Positions 17,789-26,303 of a DNA stretch of 64,000 nt are shown in pieces. The notes below the pieces were generated by a model. It was not told the DNA's origin and made no database searches. It saw only the letters and a program-made list of their open reading frames with translations. Made by a program: the position numbers and the translations under genes. The first letter of the stretch is position 1; the number at the start of each line of letters is the position of its first letter. Source of the stretch: Methylocapsa acidiphila B2 (GTDB lineage Bacteria; Pseudomonadota; Alphaproteobacteria; Rhizobiales; Beijerinckiaceae); assembly GCF_000427445.1 (NCBI RefSeq), contig NZ_KE386496.1, positions 868,001 through 932,000 of the forward strand. Reading direction: 5' to 3'.

Positions 17789-18820
17789 TCAGATGAAATC
17801 CGGCTTGATCGAAGGCTTGCGCTCCATCCAACCAGGGACGGGGAGGCCTTTCGAGCGCAGAAATTCGGGATTGAAGAGTTTCGATTGATAGCGCGCGCCG
17901 GAATCGCAGAGCATAGTCACGATCGTATGTCCTGGTCCGAGGTCCTTGGCGAGGCGGATCGCGCCGGCGACATTAACCCCGGACGAGCCGCCCAGTAGAA
18001 GCCCTTCGTGCTCGGAGAGATCGAAGACGATCGGCAGCGCCTCCTCGTCTGTGATCTGGTAGGCGACGTCGATCGGCGCATCCTCGAGATTGGCGGTGAT
18101 CCGACCTTGGCCTATGCCTTCGGTGATCGAGGAGCCGGATGATTTAAATTCGCCTGTCGTGTAATAGGAAAAGAGCGCCGCGCCCAAAGGATCGGAAATG
18201 GCGATCTTGACGTTGGCGTTCTTGGCCTTGAGCGCCATGGCGACGCCGGCGAGCGTCCCGCCCGTGCCAACGGCGCAGGTGAAGCCGTCGACCTTGCCTT
18301 CCGTTTGGGCCCAGATCTCCGGACCGGTGGTGTCCAGATGACCTTGGCGATTGGCGACATTGTCGAATTGATTAGCCCAGATCGCGCCTGAAGGCTCTTC
18401 CTTGGAAAGCCTTTCAGCGAGCCGGCCGGATAGCTTCACGTAATTATTGGGATTGGAATAGGGAACGGCGGGCACTTCGATCAGTTCGGCCCCTTGTAGG
18501 CGTAGCAGGTCCTTTTTTTCTTGGCTCTGCGTGTCCGGAATGACGATCACGGTCCTATAGCCGAGCGCATTTGCGACAAGCGCGAGACCGATTCCGGTAT
18601 TTCCGGCGGTGCCTTCGACGATCAGCCCGCCCGGCTTCAAGGCGCCGCGCTTGACCGCATCCTGAATAATGGCGAGAGCGGCGCGATCCTTCACCGACCC
18701 GCCCGGATTCATGAATTCAGCCTTGCCTAGTATGTTGCAGCCGGTGGCCTCGGAGGCATGCCTCAGCTTGACGAGAGGCGTATTGCCGATCGCGTCGATC
18801 ACATTTGCCGCATAGCTCAT
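17789..18820 (-). CDS. cysK: Cysteine synthase (PLP-dependent)
   Basis: A 343-residue fold-type II PLP enzyme making cysteine from O-acetylserine and sulfide. The PLP lysine is Lys44 in NPGGSVKDR. The phosphate-binding GTGGTLAG loop and the substrate loop VEGTAGNTG are visible; the latter is the 'TAGNTG' form of this bacterial branch rather than 'TSGNTG' of E. coli CysK. The C-terminal GARYQSKLFNPEFL is typical for the branch with about 340 residues, close to CysK2/cystathionine-synthase-like members. It is convergent with scpB, 11 bases apart. Confidence 0.87.
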   Translation of the reverse strand: MSYAANVIDAIGNTPLVKLRHASEATGCNILGKAEFMNPGGSVKDRAALAIIQDAVKRGALKPGGLIVEGTAGNTGIGLALVANALGYRTVIVIPDTQSQEKKDLLRLQGAELIEVPAVPYSNPNNYVKLSGRLAERLSKEEPSGAIWANQFDNVANRQGHLDTTGPEIWAQTEGKVDGFTCAVGTGGTLAGVAMALKAKNANVKIAISDPLGAALFSYYTTGEFKSSGSSITEGIGQGRITANLEDAPIDVAYQITDEEALPIVFDLSEHEGLLLGGSSGVNVAGAIRLAKDLGPGHTIVTMLCDSGARYQSKLFNPEFLRSKGLPVPGWMERKPSIKPDFI

Positions 18821-19030
18821 GAAAGGAAGTCCTGTAATTTTATCGAAATACTGTAAAGCGGACCTGTGCGCCCTGTCGAGCTATCAAGCCCCATGCCAAG
18901 CAAGCGGCGCAAGGGTAGAAAGCTTGACGAAAACGCAAAATCCGGAGTGCTTATGCTCCGGATCCGCTTGGCCGCTTATTCCCGCGGAATCGCTAAATCA
19001 TAACAAGCGCGGGCGCGTGCGCTTGGCTTT

Positions 19031-19732
19031 TTATAGGCTGCGTGGCTCCCGATAGAGCAGGCGGCCGACGAGGCCTGCGATCACCGCCCCGCCAATGGGG
19101 GCGGCCCAGAAAAACCAAAGCTGCTTGATATAGGCTGCGCCTGCGAAGAGTGCGGGCCCGGTGCTGCGCGCGGGATTGACCGACGTGTTGGTGACCGGGA
19201 TCGAGATGAGATGGATGAGGGTGAGGGCGAGGCCGATGGCGATCCCGGCGAATCCGGCTGGCGCATTCGGCGACGTCGCGCCCAAAATGACGATCAAGAA
19301 GAAGAAGGTCAAAATCGGTTCGATGACGGCGGCGGACAGGAGCGTGTAATGTCCGGGGCTCAACTCGCCATAGCCATTCGAGGCGAACCCGCCGAGGACG
19401 AAACCAGGATGGCCTTGCGCGATGATCTTGAGAACCGCCGCCGCTGCGACCGCGCCGATGACTTGGACTACGACATAAGGCAAGACCTCCAAGGTCGAGA
19501 AGCGCCCGGCGGTCCAAAGCCCAACGGTGACAGCCGGATTGAAATGTCCCCCTGAAATATGGCCGACGGCATAGATCCCCGTCAGCACTGTGAGGCCGAA
19601 AGCGAAGGCGACGCCCATGAAGCCAATGCCTAATTCTGGGTAGGCGGCCGAGAGGACCGCGGCGCCGCAGCCGCCGAAAGTAAGCCAGAAGGTACCGAGA
19701 AATTCCGCGCTCGTGCGCCTCAAAAGACCCAT
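19031..19732 (-). CDS. aqpZ: Aquaporin Z
   Basis: A 233-residue six-helix aquaporin. Both NPA boxes are present: [11 protein letters not shown] (residues 62-72) and [10 protein letters not shown] (183-192). The selectivity filter residues Phe43, His174, Thr183 and Arg189 fall at the same numbers as in E. coli AqpZ, so this is a water channel rather than a glycerol facilitator. The start at ATG 19732 gives that numbering; the frame reaches back to 19756. It stands alone between cysK and moeA, where lexA would often be found. Confidence 0.95.
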   Translation of the reverse strand: MGLLRRTSAEFLGTFWLTFGGCGAAVLSAAYPELGIGFMGVAFAFGLTVLTGIYAVGHISGGHFNPAVTVGLWTAGRFSTLEVLPYVVVQVIGAVAAAAVLKIIAQGHPGFVLGGFASNGYGELSPGHYTLLSAAVIEPILTFFFLIVILGATSPNAPAGFAGIAIGLALTLIHLISIPVTNTSVNPARSTGPALFAGAAYIKQLWFFWAAPIGGAVIAGLVGRLLYREPRSL

Positions 19733-20002
19733 TGCCGCCGCCTCCCCAAAAGCCATAATGAAATTCTTGGCGATCCCACCCAGCGATCGCCTCTCTACAG
19801 CCCGCCGAAATGCGGCCCGCAGAATTCCGCTTGTCAGTCTAATGACGGCTGAAAACGAAGCAGCCCGACATCGCCGCGCGAAGCTTAGAAAATGATGTGC
19901 ATCCTCAATTCTGACGCCAGGCCTAAGGTTCCCACATTTCGGATTTAATTGGCCTTTCGAGCCGCGCTCGAAGCTCGGACCGAGGCCATCGGAAAATGTT
20001 GC

Positions 20003-21226
20003 TCAGGGCAGGCGAATGATGCGGCAGCGCTCGCCGGCCTCGGCCGCCGGCGCGTGTGGCGCGCGAATGAGGAGGCATTGCGCCCGCGCGAGAACTCCAA
20101 GAAGCGAAGAATCCTGCGCCTTGAACGGCGTCGCAGTCGGCAATCCATCGGGGGATGCGCTCAGAGCCGCCCGGAGATAATCCTCACGGCCGTCGTTCTC
20201 ACCAATGGCTTCGCCCAGCGCCGCGGGTTCACTTGGATCATCCGCCGCGGTCGGATCGCCAGATAAGGCACGCACAAGCGGCGAAAGGAAAAGCAACCCG
20301 GCCACAATGGTCGAGACGGGATTGCCCGGTAAGCCAAGAATCGCCATGCCGCCGAGCCGGCCGTGGATCAAAGGCTTTCCCGGCCGCATGGCGATGCGCC
20401 AGAAACCGAACTCCATGCCCTCCTTGGCGAGAGCCGGCCTGACAAGATCATGATCGCCGACCGATGCGCCGCCCAGGGTCACAAGAACGTCCGCGCCGGC
20501 GTCGCGCGCGGCCTGGATTTTGGCCTCGAGCGCGGCGAGCGCATCCGCCGCGATCCCGAGGTCAATTGGCTCGCCGCCAGCTGCTTCCACGAGGGCCGCG
20601 ACCGCAAAAGAATTTGAGGCGACAATCTGATCCGGACCGATGGCCCCACCCGGAGCGACGAGTTCGTCTCCGGTCGCGAGAATGCCGACCCGGGGGCGGC
20701 GAGCGACCTTGATTTCGGCATGGTTCATCGCGGCGGCTAGCGCCATTTCCGACGGTCCGAGGCGCGTTCCGCGCCGAAGCAGGGTTTCTCCGGCGGTAAA
20801 GTCGAGGCCTTTCGCACGAATGAAGCGGCCGGCGCCGACGTTGCGCAACGGCTCGATCACGCCGTCCTCCGCCTTTGCGTCCTCTTGCATGAGGATCGCG
20901 TCGGCCCCGTCCGGCAAAGGCGCGCCAGTGAAGATCCGCACCGTCTCGCCCGCCCCGAGTCGGCCCGAAAAACCATGGCCGGCCGCGCTTTCCCCGATCT
21001 GGCGCAGCTTGGTCGGCAATACTGCAAGATCGACGGCGCGCACGGCGTAGCCGTCCATGGCGGACACCGCTTTGGACGGCTGAGTGCGCGTCGCGGCCAG
21101 ATCTTCCGCCAAGGTGCGGCCATAAGCGCGCGCCAACGGAACGAGCTCGGTCGGGCGATCCGGAGAGACGCCGGCCAGGATGCGCGCGCGCGCCTCGGCC
21201 ACCGAGATCGCCGCCGAGACGTTCAT
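20003..21226 (-). CDS. moeA: Molybdopterin molybdenumtransferase
   Basis: A 407-residue MoeA, which inserts molybdate into adenylylated molybdopterin. Visible blocks are [13 protein letters not shown] at the N-terminus, [36 protein letters not shown] and [16 protein letters not shown] in the catalytic domain, and [17 protein letters not shown] near the C-terminus. The ATG at 21226 overlaps the moaC stop (ATGA), so the two are translationally coupled. The chain moaC-moeA downstream of trpC is a conserved alphaproteobacterial order. Confidence 0.95.
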   Translation of the reverse strand: MNVSAAISVAEARARILAGVSPDRPTELVPLARAYGRTLAEDLAATRTQPSKAVSAMDGYAVRAVDLAVLPTKLRQIGESAAGHGFSGRLGAGETVRIFTGAPLPDGADAILMQEDAKAEDGVIEPLRNVGAGRFIRAKGLDFTAGETLLRRGTRLGPSEMALAAAMNHAEIKVARRPRVGILATGDELVAPGGAIGPDQIVASNSFAVAALVEAAGGEPIDLGIAADALAALEAKIQAARDAGADVLVTLGGASVGDHDLVRPALAKEGMEFGFWRIAMRPGKPLIHGRLGGMAILGLPGNPVSTIVAGLLFLSPLVRALSGDPTAADDPSEPAALGEAIGENDGREDYLRAALSASPDGLPTATPFKAQDSSLLGVLARAQCLLIRAPHAPAAEAGERCRIIRLP

Positions 21227-21714
21227 TGCGGCGAAACCTCCGCGCGGACCCAATCTCCCGACTTTCCTCCCGACTTTTGCGTGAGCCCAATCGCCTCGAT
21301 CCGCATGCCGCGGTCGGCGGCCTTCAACATGTCATAGATGGTCAGGCAAGCGATCGAGACGGCGGTCAGAGCCTCCATCTCTACGCCGGTCGGACCCGAG
21401 ACCTTGGCGAGGGCGCGAACATGAAAGCCGGGCAGTGAGGCGTCGGGCGTGAAATCGACCGCCACTTTCGTCAAAGCGAGCGGGTGGCAGAGCGGGATGA
21501 GCTCATGGGTCTTCTTTGCCGCCATGATTCCGGCAATCCGCGCGGTGGCCAAGACGTCGCCTTTTTTGGCGTCGCCGGAGAGGGCGAGCTCGAGCGTCTC
21601 CGCCCGCATGACGATCCGACCTTCGGCGATGGCGACGCGTTCGGTCGCGGGCTTGCCAGAAACATCGACCATATTGGCTTCGCCCTCGGGCGAAAGATGC
21701 GTGAGCCTAGTCAT
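21223..21714 (-). CDS. moaC: Cyclic pyranopterin monophosphate synthase
   Basis: A 163-residue MoaC converting 3',8-cyclo-7,8-dihydro-GTP to cyclic pyranopterin monophosphate in molybdenum cofactor synthesis. The signature [13 protein letters not shown] (residues 68-80) and [20 protein letters not shown] (110-129) with the catalytic Asp128 are present. Length is normal. It overlaps moeA by four bases and follows trpC by 44 bases on the same strand. Confidence 0.96.
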   Translation of the reverse strand: MTRLTHLSPEGEANMVDVSGKPATERVAIAEGRIVMRAETLELALSGDAKKGDVLATARIAGIMAAKKTHELIPLCHPLALTKVAVDFTPDASLPGFHVRALAKVSGPTGVEMEALTAVSIACLTIYDMLKAADRGMRIEAIGLTQKSGGKSGDWVRAEVSPQ

Positions 21715-21758
21715 GGGATGCTTATCGCCGCAATTGCATCGCGCGAAGACGCGCGCCG

Positions 21759-22601
21759 TCAGGTCCGGCCATGTTCACGCCTGTCCGCCGCATGCTCGGC
21801 CTGCGGCAAAGGCCCGATCAGGAGATCGCGGGTCGCCGCCGTCACATCCTTTTGACGCATCAAGGCCTCACCGACAAGAAATGTCGATATTCCATGAGCT
21901 TGCAAGCGTATGCAATCCTGATGCGTGAAGATACCGCTTTCGCCGACGATGATCCGGTCAGACGGAATTTTTTCCGCGAGCCTCTCGCAAACCTCGATCG
22001 ACGTCTTGAACGTATGCAGATCGCGATTATTGACGCCGACGAGTTTTGTCTCCAGCCGCAACGCGCGGGCGAGCTCGACCTCTTCATGGATCTCGACAAG
22101 AATATCCATGGCAAGATCATGCGCGGCGCGGGTGAGTGCGCTCGCTTGCTCGTCGCTGACGCAGGCCATGATGATCAAGATGCAGTCCGCGCCGTTGGCG
22201 CGCGCTTCATAAACTTGATAAGGATCGAACAGGAAATCCTTACGCAGGCAAGGTAAATGCGTGGCGCGACGCGCCGTTTCAAGATCCCCCAGATCGCCCT
22301 GAAACGAGGGCCCGTCGGTCAGCACCGAAAGACAAGCCGCGCCGCCGGCCTCATAGGCGCGGGCGAGCCCGGGGGGATCGAAATCGGCGCGAATCAATCC
22401 TTTCGAGGGGCTGGCTTTCTTGATCTCGGCGATCAGCGCCAGATGCCCCGTCTCGTGCTTGGTCTCGATGGCCTTGAGGAAGCCGCGCGGCGGATCATGA
22501 TCATGCGCCTTGCGCTCCAAGGTCTCAAAGGGCATCCGCACTTTCGCCGCAGCGATTTCACGGCGCTTATAGGCCTCGATCGTTTTCAAGATGTCGGTCA
22601 T
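21759..22601 (-). CDS. trpC: Indole-3-glycerol phosphate synthase
   Basis: A 280-residue monofunctional TIM-barrel enzyme closing the indole ring in tryptophan synthesis. Catalytic residues sit in [13 protein letters not shown] (Glu/Lys), [13 protein letters not shown] (Lys) and [11 protein letters not shown] (Asn-Asn-Arg), with [12 protein letters not shown] near the C-terminus. No PRAI (TrpF) domain is fused. The start ATGA overlaps the trpD stop (22598-22601). Length is slightly above the family mean because of a polar C-terminal tail. Confidence 0.96.
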   Translation of the reverse strand: MTDILKTIEAYKRREIAAAKVRMPFETLERKAHDHDPPRGFLKAIETKHETGHLALIAEIKKASPSKGLIRADFDPPGLARAYEAGGAACLSVLTDGPSFQGDLGDLETARRATHLPCLRKDFLFDPYQVYEARANGADCILIIMACVSDEQASALTRAAHDLAMDILVEIHEEVELARALRLETKLVGVNNRDLHTFKTSIEVCERLAEKIPSDRIIVGESGIFTHQDCIRLQAHGISTFLVGEALMRQKDVTAATRDLLIGPLPQAEHAADRREHGRT

Positions 22602-23668
22602 GAGCTCACCTTGTCGCGCTGGCCTGAGGAAACGAATGCGTCGGGACGCGTTGCGGAGCGGTTGGAGACTTTCACGAGCTTGGCGAGCGTGTCGGCGGCG
22701 GCGCCTCGATCGATGGCTTCGGACGCCAGGGCCGCGCCCTCTCGGAGGTCGACGGCTTTTTCGGCGACCACCAGCGCGGCCGCCGCGTTTAGGACCGCAA
22801 TGTCCCGATAGGGCGTCCTTGCTCCGTCCAGCACCGACTTGAGCGCCGCTGCATTGGTCGCGGGATCGCCGCCGATGAGATCGGACAATGACGCGCGCGG
22901 CAGCCCGGCCGCTTCGGGCGTGATCTCGAAAGAGCGGATCGCGCCGCCCTCGAGAGCGGTGACGAAGCTCGGACCGGTGGTGGTCGCCTCATCGAGCCCG
23001 TCGGTCCCATGGATGAGCCAAACCCTCTCCGACCCAAGGCGACGCAGGACCTGCGCCAGCGGCTCGAGCCAGCGCGCCGCAAAAACGCCGAGGAGTTGCC
23101 GCTTGACGCCGGCCGGATTGGCGAGCGGACCGAGCAGGTTGAAAATCGTCCGCGCGCCGAGTTCGGCTCGCGCCGGCGCGACATGGCGCATGGCGGCGTG
23201 ATGCGTCTGCGCCATCATGAAGCCGATGCCAGCCTCGGCGACGCAGGCGGCAACCTCTTCAGGCGGAAGTCCGGTTCGGACGCCCAGCGCCGAGAGCACG
23301 TCGCTCGCGCCCGAGCGCGAGGAAGCGGCCCGATTGCCGTGCTTCGCCACTGGCACGCCGCATGCTGCGACGATCAGGGAAGCCAAGGTCGAGACATTGT
23401 AAGTGCCGTGGCCGTCGCCGCCGGTCCCGACAATGTCGATCGCGCCAGTCGGCGCCTCGACCGCCAGCATTTTCGCGCGCATCGCCATGACCGCGCCGGA
23501 GATTTCCTCGACGGTTTCGCCGCGCACGCGCAAGGCCAGAAGAAAGCCGCCGAGCTGCGCCGGGGTGACCTCGCCCGAAAAAATATGATGAAACGCCGCC
23601 TCCGCCTCGCTCTCGGTCAGGCTCGAGCCTGTCGCGACCTTGGCGATCAGCGGCTTGAACGCGTCCAT
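22598..23668 (-). CDS. trpD: Anthranilate phosphoribosyltransferase
   Basis: A 356-residue TrpD joining anthranilate to PRPP. The PRPP-binding loop [14 protein letters not shown], the [17 protein letters not shown] segment and [15 protein letters not shown] are all visible. It is the separate form, not fused to the glutaminase. It overlaps trpC by four bases and lies 9 bases behind trpG, so trpG-trpD-trpC form one transcription unit. Confidence 0.96.
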   Translation of the reverse strand: MDAFKPLIAKVATGSSLTESEAEAAFHHIFSGEVTPAQLGGFLLALRVRGETVEEISGAVMAMRAKMLAVEAPTGAIDIVGTGGDGHGTYNVSTLASLIVAACGVPVAKHGNRAASSRSGASDVLSALGVRTGLPPEEVAACVAEAGIGFMMAQTHHAAMRHVAPARAELGARTIFNLLGPLANPAGVKRQLLGVFAARWLEPLAQVLRRLGSERVWLIHGTDGLDEATTTGPSFVTALEGGAIRSFEITPEAAGLPRASLSDLIGGDPATNAAALKSVLDGARTPYRDIAVLNAAAALVVAEKAVDLREGAALASEAIDRGAAADTLAKLVKVSNRSATRPDAFVSSGQRDKVSS

Positions 23669-23677
23669 ATCAAAGCC

Positions 23678-24283
23678 TCAATGTCCGGCCCGCCTTTGGG
23701 TCTTGTTCCATTGCGCCGCCAAATCGAGAAAATTCTGAAAGATCCGCAACCCGTGCTCGGAAGCAATGCTTTCGGGATGAAATTGCACGCCATGGGCGGG
23801 ATAGCGCCGATGCGACAGGCCCATCACCAAGCCGTCGGTCTCCGCCGTGACGCCCAAGTCATCCGGCAAGGTCTCCGCTTTCACAACCAATGAATGATAT
23901 CGCACGGCTTGGAAAGGGCCGTTGATGCCACGAAAAACCGCTTCGCCCTGATGGGAGATCGACGCCATCTTGCCATGGACGGGAGTCGGCGCTCGGACAA
24001 CTTCGCCGCCATAGGCTTCCCCTAGGGCCTGATGACCGAGGCAGACGCCGAATATTGGAATCGTCGCGCCGGCCGCCTTGATGAGATCGAGACAGATCCC
24101 GGCGTCGCTCGGCCGACACGGACCTGGAGAAAGGACGATGGCGTCGGGTGAGTCCGCAAGGATCTCGGCGACGGTCGTCTTGTCATTGCGATGCACAGCG
24201 ACTTCCGCGCCGAGCGACCCGAGGCCATGCACGAGATTCCAGGTGAAACTGTCGTAATTATCGATGAGCGTGATCGCGGTCAT
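23678..24283 (-). CDS. trpG: Anthranilate synthase glutaminase subunit
   Basis: A 201-residue class I glutamine amidotransferase supplying ammonia to TrpE. The catalytic triad is complete: Cys81 in FGVCLGHQA, His169 and Glu171 in VQFHPES. The oxyanion LSPGPCRPSD loop is intact. The neighbouring trpD makes anthranilate synthase the likely partner, although such subunits can also serve p-aminobenzoate synthesis. Its promoter must lie in 24284-24529, since the gene upstream (24530) runs the other way. Confidence 0.95.
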   Translation of the reverse strand: MTAITLIDNYDSFTWNLVHGLGSLGAEVAVHRNDKTTVAEILADSPDAIVLSPGPCRPSDAGICLDLIKAAGATIPIFGVCLGHQALGEAYGGEVVRAPTPVHGKMASISHQGEAVFRGINGPFQAVRYHSLVVKAETLPDDLGVTAETDGLVMGLSHRRYPAHGVQFHPESIASEHGLRIFQNFLDLAAQWNKTQRRAGH

Positions 24284-24529
24284 GGATGAACTGTCCCCGG
24301 GACGGCTGTTTTGGGCCGCTCCGGCACTGAGGTCAAGGCGGGTGCCCGGCAGATGCTGGGACTAAGCGGTTTGTGCTTGTTTCAGCAAAACGAAACGAGC
24401 AAATCTAAATGCAGCTGCTTTCGGTGATTCCGACATTGAAGGATCGAGGATTATGGCGATCCAATCGCCTGCGTCGATGTCCTACCCGAGGTCGTTTAGG
24501 GAACGATACTCAAAGATAGGTAACCGCAG

Positions 24530-25195
24530 ATGGGGGTTCTCGCAGGCCTATTGGGATGCCTTTTCGGTGTCCTCGGAATTCTGACTTGGGGACTAGTGTT
24601 TATTCCGCTGGCGGCGATATGCGCCGTCATAGGTCTCGCCCTAGGTATCATCGGGAAGAATGCGGCGGGCATCGGAACATCCCTATTGGCTGGAGTGCTC
24701 AGCGCGATAGGAGTCGTCACCTCTCCGGCTCTATTAATTGTAATCGGCGGCGTACTGGTTGCACTCAGTGGCGCGCTAGATTCTTCTCATTCCAATCAAT
24801 CGACGACCCGCGCAGACACGGCGATGCAAGTAACATCCACTCCCGCTGGAGAGCTTTTAATTCCTGTCCCATCCCGACACGGGAAAGAATCCGAAAATAG
24901 AAGCAATTTGCCCAGTCGACCAGCACTCAAAAATACGGACGCAAAAGACAGCGGCAAGCCATTAGTCGAAGGTCATATTGTGCAGCATAGCAAGGTCATT
25001 GAGCCCGTAATCGCGCCTTGGAAAATCGAAGGCTATACATCCGTAGCAGAATGCCACGAAGCTTTCGATCGCGCGTTGGCAACCTTCTACACCTGCACAA
25101 AAGAAGAAGTTCGGGCTTGGAGCAAAGAACATCCGGGGGCATGTTTACGCTTGTGGTTCCGCGATGGCAGCACAATTGGAGCCTTATGTCCTTAA
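24530..25195 (+). CDS. Membrane protein of unknown function with four-cysteine C-terminal domain
   Basis: A 221-residue protein with three closely packed hydrophobic segments (about residues 4-19, 21-41 and 47-80), rich in Gly/Ile/Leu, then a polar Ser/Thr/Lys linker (85-165) and a short C-terminal domain with four cysteines (175, 189, 205, 220) that could form two disulfides if exported. No family is recognised; the N-terminal part resembles small DUF4190-type membrane modules only in general style. Codon use is clearly more A/T-rich than in the trp genes on both sides. It is the only plus-strand gene between 19 and 29.9 kb, which suggests insertion into the trp region. Confidence 0.65.
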   Translation: MGVLAGLLGCLFGVLGILTWGLVFIPLAAICAVIGLALGIIGKNAAGIGTSLLAGVLSAIGVVTSPALLIVIGGVLVALSGALDSSHSNQSTTRADTAMQVTSTPAGELLIPVPSRHGKESENRSNLPSRPALKNTDAKDSGKPLVEGHIVQHSKVIEPVIAPWKIEGYTSVAECHEAFDRALATFYTCTKEEVRAWSKEHPGACLRLWFRDGSTIGALCP

Positions 25196-25304
25196 TTGAA
25201 TTGATTTTTTTAAGCTCTCTATCGCGTTTGTGGAGAAACTCTTCGGACTTGAATAGAAGTTTCTTAGTAACCACAGCCTGTGCGCCGCGGCGCTAGAATT
25301 CCGC

Positions 25305-26207
25305 TTATTGCGCGCGCTTGCTCGCTGTCGCGGAACGCACTGCCCCTCGCGCTTCCAAAACCCGCTCCGCCGCTGCAACATATCCCTCGCGCCTTTCCGC
25401 GATCGCGTGGACAGGAGAGGGGCGATGGTCATTCGGCGGACGCGAGCGGCCGTAGACGATCCCGTCGTCCTGTCTGTAGCTCGCAATTATGTTGATCAGG
25501 CTTCGCCGGACGCCGGCGCGGTTCGGCGGCGCGATCGAGCCCATGTCGGCAATCAAGGCATGCGCCAAATCCGGCGCCGCATGCAGCGTATTCTCGCTGA
25601 AGCGGATGATGGCGCCGCCCGGCGCCGCGACAATTCCAAGATCCGCGAATTTACGTTGGAAATCCGTGGGCGACGCAGCTCTTTGCGCGCGGTTGATGCG
25701 CTTGCCCAAGACCTCCGGCGCGTAGAATTCGGTGCCCAGGGCTTCCGGATCTCCGTCTTCGCCGGAGTCGATGGCGGTCGCGACATAAATCACCATCTTC
25801 CCTTCCGTCGCATGGCGATGAATGCGATCGAACAGAAGATGCTGTCCATGTTCATAGCTCATGCGAAAGAACTGGAGGCTCACCTGGCATTGCCATGCGG
25901 CGGACGTGCCGGCATGGCTGTAGAGATCGTCGAGGATGAGTTTTGTCGTCGGCAAAAGCCAAGCGATATTGCTCGGAACGCAGACGACGTCGCTCTCCTG
26001 CGCCTTGATTTCGAAGGCCCCGATATCGCAATCGTCGCCGATCGTAAAATCCGACAAATTGGGCACAAAACCGACAATCTCTGGAAAGTCTCGGTCCCTG
26101 TCCAAGAAATCCCGCGCGGACAGGCTCGGCGCTCCGTCGGTCGCGGAGAAAATGTCCGGATAGACGACCAAGCCATCCTTTGAGAGCGTGGAATAGTCGA
26201 GCTTCAT
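25305..26207 (-). CDS. Unknown protein, possible 2-oxoglutarate/Fe(II) oxygenase fold
   Basis: A 300-residue soluble protein with no signal peptide. Residues 105-215 look like a double-stranded beta-helix: QVSLQFFRMSYEHGQHLLFD, then HRHATEGKMVIYVATAID, and IVAAPGGAIIRFSENTLHAA, where His209 resembles the distal iron ligand of prolyl-hydroxylase-like oxygenases and His130/His132 could be the proximal pair. The usual HxD is not clear (HRH instead), so catalysis is uncertain and a cupin-like non-enzyme is an alternative. Arg234/Arg235 in GVRRSLINI could bind 2-oxoglutarate. It lies 96 bases downstream of trpE on the same strand, separating trpE from trpGDC. Gene function is unknown. Confidence 0.6.
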   Translation of the reverse strand: MKLDYSTLSKDGLVVYPDIFSATDGAPSLSARDFLDRDRDFPEIVGFVPNLSDFTIGDDCDIGAFEIKAQESDVVCVPSNIAWLLPTTKLILDDLYSHAGTSAAWQCQVSLQFFRMSYEHGQHLLFDRIHRHATEGKMVIYVATAIDSGEDGDPEALGTEFYAPEVLGKRINRAQRAASPTDFQRKFADLGIVAAPGGAIIRFSENTLHAAPDLAHALIADMGSIAPPNRAGVRRSLINIIASYRQDDGIVYGRSRPPNDHRPSPVHAIAERREGYVAAAERVLEARGAVRSATASKRAQ

Positions 26208-26303
26208 TGGCGACGGCCTTAGGCCGCGCCGCTCCGCCAGGACCGACGTCGGCTCAGAAAAAATGATCCGAGCCGCTTAGCAAGAATTTGGCCTCTACTT
26301 CCT

